From Pseudomonas sp. H1h (lineage in GTDB: Bacteria; Pseudomonadota; Gammaproteobacteria; Pseudomonadales; Pseudomonadaceae): DNA of 64,000 nt. Below, piece after piece: positions 62,871 to 64,000 of the stretch (the first letter of the stretch is position 1; each line of letters begins with the position of its first letter). Under the pieces are notes generated by a model. It was not told where the DNA came from. It made no database searches and saw nothing but the letters and a program-made list of their open reading frames with translations. The stretch spans positions 248,001 through 312,000 of the forward strand of contig NZ_AYMJ01000018.1 in assembly GCF_000633255.1 (NCBI RefSeq), read 5' to 3'. Made by a program: the position numbers and the translations under genes.

Positions 62871-62904
62871 CGCACGGCTTCAGTTACCAAAGCCCGCTAC
62901 AAAA

Positions 62905-62940
62905 AAAGCAGAAACCGGAGTGCGGTTTCTGCTTTTTTTT
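62905..62940 (+). terminator. Strong Rho-independent terminator
   Basis: AAAGCAGAAACC-GGAGTGC-GGTTTCTGCTTT followed by five further T residues forms a 12-bp stem ending in a long T run. The A run on the other side makes it bidirectional for the convergent Rrf2 gene. Confidence 0.92.
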
Positions 62941-62954
62941 GTGTTTTGCGCAGG

Positions 62955-63503
62955 TCAGTCGGAAATATCGGTCAGCGGGATGCTGCCGAAGTGGCCCTTT
63001 TTCTCGCGGCGATCCTGAATCCAGTCTTCCACCTGTTGGCCGAATTGCGCCGGGGCCTTGCGTCCTACCTTTCTCGCGATGTCGAGAATGGTCTGTTGGG
63101 CGAGGGCTTCTTCCATGCGCTGTTGTGCCGTCATCATGGCGCTGTGAATCGAGCACGTGCCTTCGATGGCCCATTCTGGTGGCTTGCCTTCAAACAAGGC
63201 GCAACGTCCGCGAATGTCGCGGCATTCAAAAATGTTCTTGCGCCCGTCAATCGCCTTGACGATGTCGAGCAAGGTGATTTCGTCCGCTGGCCGCGCGAGG
63301 CTGAACCCGCCGCGTACGCCTTCACTGGCGACGACCAGTTTGCCTTTGGCCAGTTTGGTGAAGATTTTTGCCAGGTATTCGACCGGCACGCCTTGCAGTT
63401 CGGCCAGGTCGCGCACGCTGGCTTCCCGACTGTCACCACCATTGCCCACGAGAAATGCCAGGCAATGGATGCCGTATTCGACGCCTGCGCTGTAAAGAGA
63501 CAT
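62955..63503 (-). CDS. Rrf2-family transcriptional regulator with conserved Cys triplet
   Basis: This 182-residue regulator starts MSLYSAGVEYGIHCLAFLVG, with the winged helix in ~25-65 (ASVRDLAELQGVPVEYLAKIF). Three cysteines typical of Fe-S Rrf2 proteins (IscR, NsrR, RsrR) are in FECRDIRGRCALFEG and GTCSIHSAM, so it probably carries an iron-sulfur cluster sensed by redox or nitric oxide. It is divergent from a flavoprotein dehydrogenase gene 335 bases away, its likely target. A palindrome just upstream may be its operator. Confidence 0.9.
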   Translation of the reverse strand: MSLYSAGVEYGIHCLAFLVGNGGDSREASVRDLAELQGVPVEYLAKIFTKLAKGKLVVASEGVRGGFSLARPADEITLLDIVKAIDGRKNIFECRDIRGRCALFEGKPPEWAIEGTCSIHSAMMTAQQRMEEALAQQTILDIARKVGRKAPAQFGQQVEDWIQDRREKKGHFGSIPLTDISD

Positions 63504-63838
63504 GTATAAGTCCGACTTAATTTGTCGTAAATGCTAGCAGCCTTGAAGCTGTTCGGCAACGTTGCTCGCTAGGGTATTACGCTGCTTTCAGCGCTTTATG
63601 TGCCTGTTTATTGGCTTTTGTACGGATTTTCTCTCGCGTGTTTATATCTGAATATTCGATTTGAATGATCAGTTAATCTGACTTGTTGCAAATAAATACG
63701 ACCAATACAGTCGGAAATATTCGGTGAGCAACGGACTGTACCTTCGAAATCTTTTTTCGCGCCGAGACGCATCCGCTCGCCTGACGGGCAGGTGTCAGCC
63801 ATTTTTCAAGCACATGGGCAATGAGCCCGGAGACAACG
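63504..63838. other. Gene-free divergent regulatory region
   Basis: These 335 bases are A/T-rich relative to the chromosome. They hold the Rrf2-side palindrome (63507-63519) and, nearer the flavoprotein gene, related-looking AGTCGGAAATATTCGG (63710). No gene or RNA is recognised. Confidence 0.5.
63507..63519. promoter_or_regulatory. Palindrome TAAGT-CCG-ACTTA, candidate Rrf2 operator
   Basis: A perfect 5-bp inverted repeat with a 3-base centre lies 4-16 bases upstream of the Rrf2 start codon. Its position over the start region fits autorepression by the encoded regulator. Confidence 0.5.
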
Positions 63839-64000
63839 ATGAAACAGCGCATTCTGGTAATCGGCGCAGGTTTTGCGGGCATGTGGACCGCATTGAGTGC
63901 CGCGCGTCTGGTCGATATTCATGGTCGGGACAATGTCGATGTCACTGTTCTGGCGCCGCAGGCCGAGCTGCGCGTGCGGCCGCGTTTCTATGAACCAAAC
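63839..64000 (+). CDS. NAD(P)/FAD-dependent oxidoreductase, NADH dehydrogenase-like (partial)
   Basis: Only the first 54 codons are in the window. They encode MKQRILVIGAGFAGMWTALSA, with the GxGxxG dinucleotide-binding fingerprint, then VTVLAPQAELRVRPRFYEPN. This resembles type II NADH dehydrogenase-like flavoproteins (COG1252 style). A GGAG sequence lies seven bases before the ATG. It is divergent from the Rrf2 regulator. The downstream part, and so the exact subfamily, is outside the window. Confidence 0.82.
   Translation, partial: MKQRILVIGAGFAGMWTALSAARLVDIHGRDNVDVTVLAPQAELRVRPRFYEPN

Overview
The window comes from a high-GC Pseudomonas chromosome, most likely the P. fluorescens complex. 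The evidence is the style of AcnB, MiaE, BphO/BphP, Ada and the DUF1652 protein. In addition, dozens of REP/REPIN palindromes with the core GTGGGAGCGGGCTTGCTCGC are scattered between genes. No rRNA, tRNA, CRISPR array, transposase or prophage genes were recognised.

Layout. 0-10.9 kb: the 3'-truncated end of acnB (minus strand), a DUF1289 protein, a tandem universal stress protein, miaE, an OmpR-type two-component pair, a GFA protein, and a LysR / agmatine-deiminase-like / polyamine-binding-protein set. 10.9-14.7 kb: a minus-strand alkylation-repair operon (ada, a PEP mutase/isocitrate lyase-like gene, an AlkA-like glycosylase), a VOC protein and a LysE exporter. 14.9-17.8 kb: bphO-bphP, a heme oxygenase plus red-light bacteriophytochrome kinase. 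17.8-21.5 kb: a 1229-residue toxin-like protein ending in a degenerate Fic motif. 21.8-27.5 kb: small metabolic and regulatory genes. 27.8-31 kb: a periplasmic molybdenum hydroxylase with its 2Fe-2S subunit and a cytochrome c. 31-34.4 kb: a GAF-GGDEF cyclase and a Kef-type K+/H+ antiporter.

34.4-47 kb is the most unusual region. A 1.2-kb leader with lower GC contains a good sigma-70-like promoter, several palindromes and three copies of the same ribosome-binding-site/start region. It precedes a tightly coupled ten-gene biosynthetic cluster: fused indolepyruvate (2-oxoacid) oxidoreductase, AfsA-type hotdog protein, Old Yellow Enzyme homologue, two short-chain dehydrogenases, two acyl carrier proteins, an adenylate-forming ligase, a KAS III and a possible SRPBCC-like protein. 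The gene content fits a pathway in which an aryl- or branched-acyl starter is extended once or a few times and then condensed by the AfsA protein, as in gamma-butyrolactone/furan signal synthesis. The product is not known to me.

47-64 kb: LysR/solute-binding-protein/MHS transporter genes, a LemA plus two M48 metalloprotease gene set, an RcnB-like protein, a PAS-GGDEF cyclase, an FKBP isomerase, sulfonate/nitrate-type ABC components with no ATPase, a lipoprotein polysaccharide deacetylase, a Nudix hydrolase, several small conserved proteins, an Rrf2 regulator and the start of an NADH-dehydrogenase-like flavoprotein. Three intergenic regions (26.0, 32.1 and 50.2 kb) hold tandem arrays of REPINs with a period of about 132 bp. 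Two REP-type elements appear to supply the C-terminal codons of neighbouring genes.
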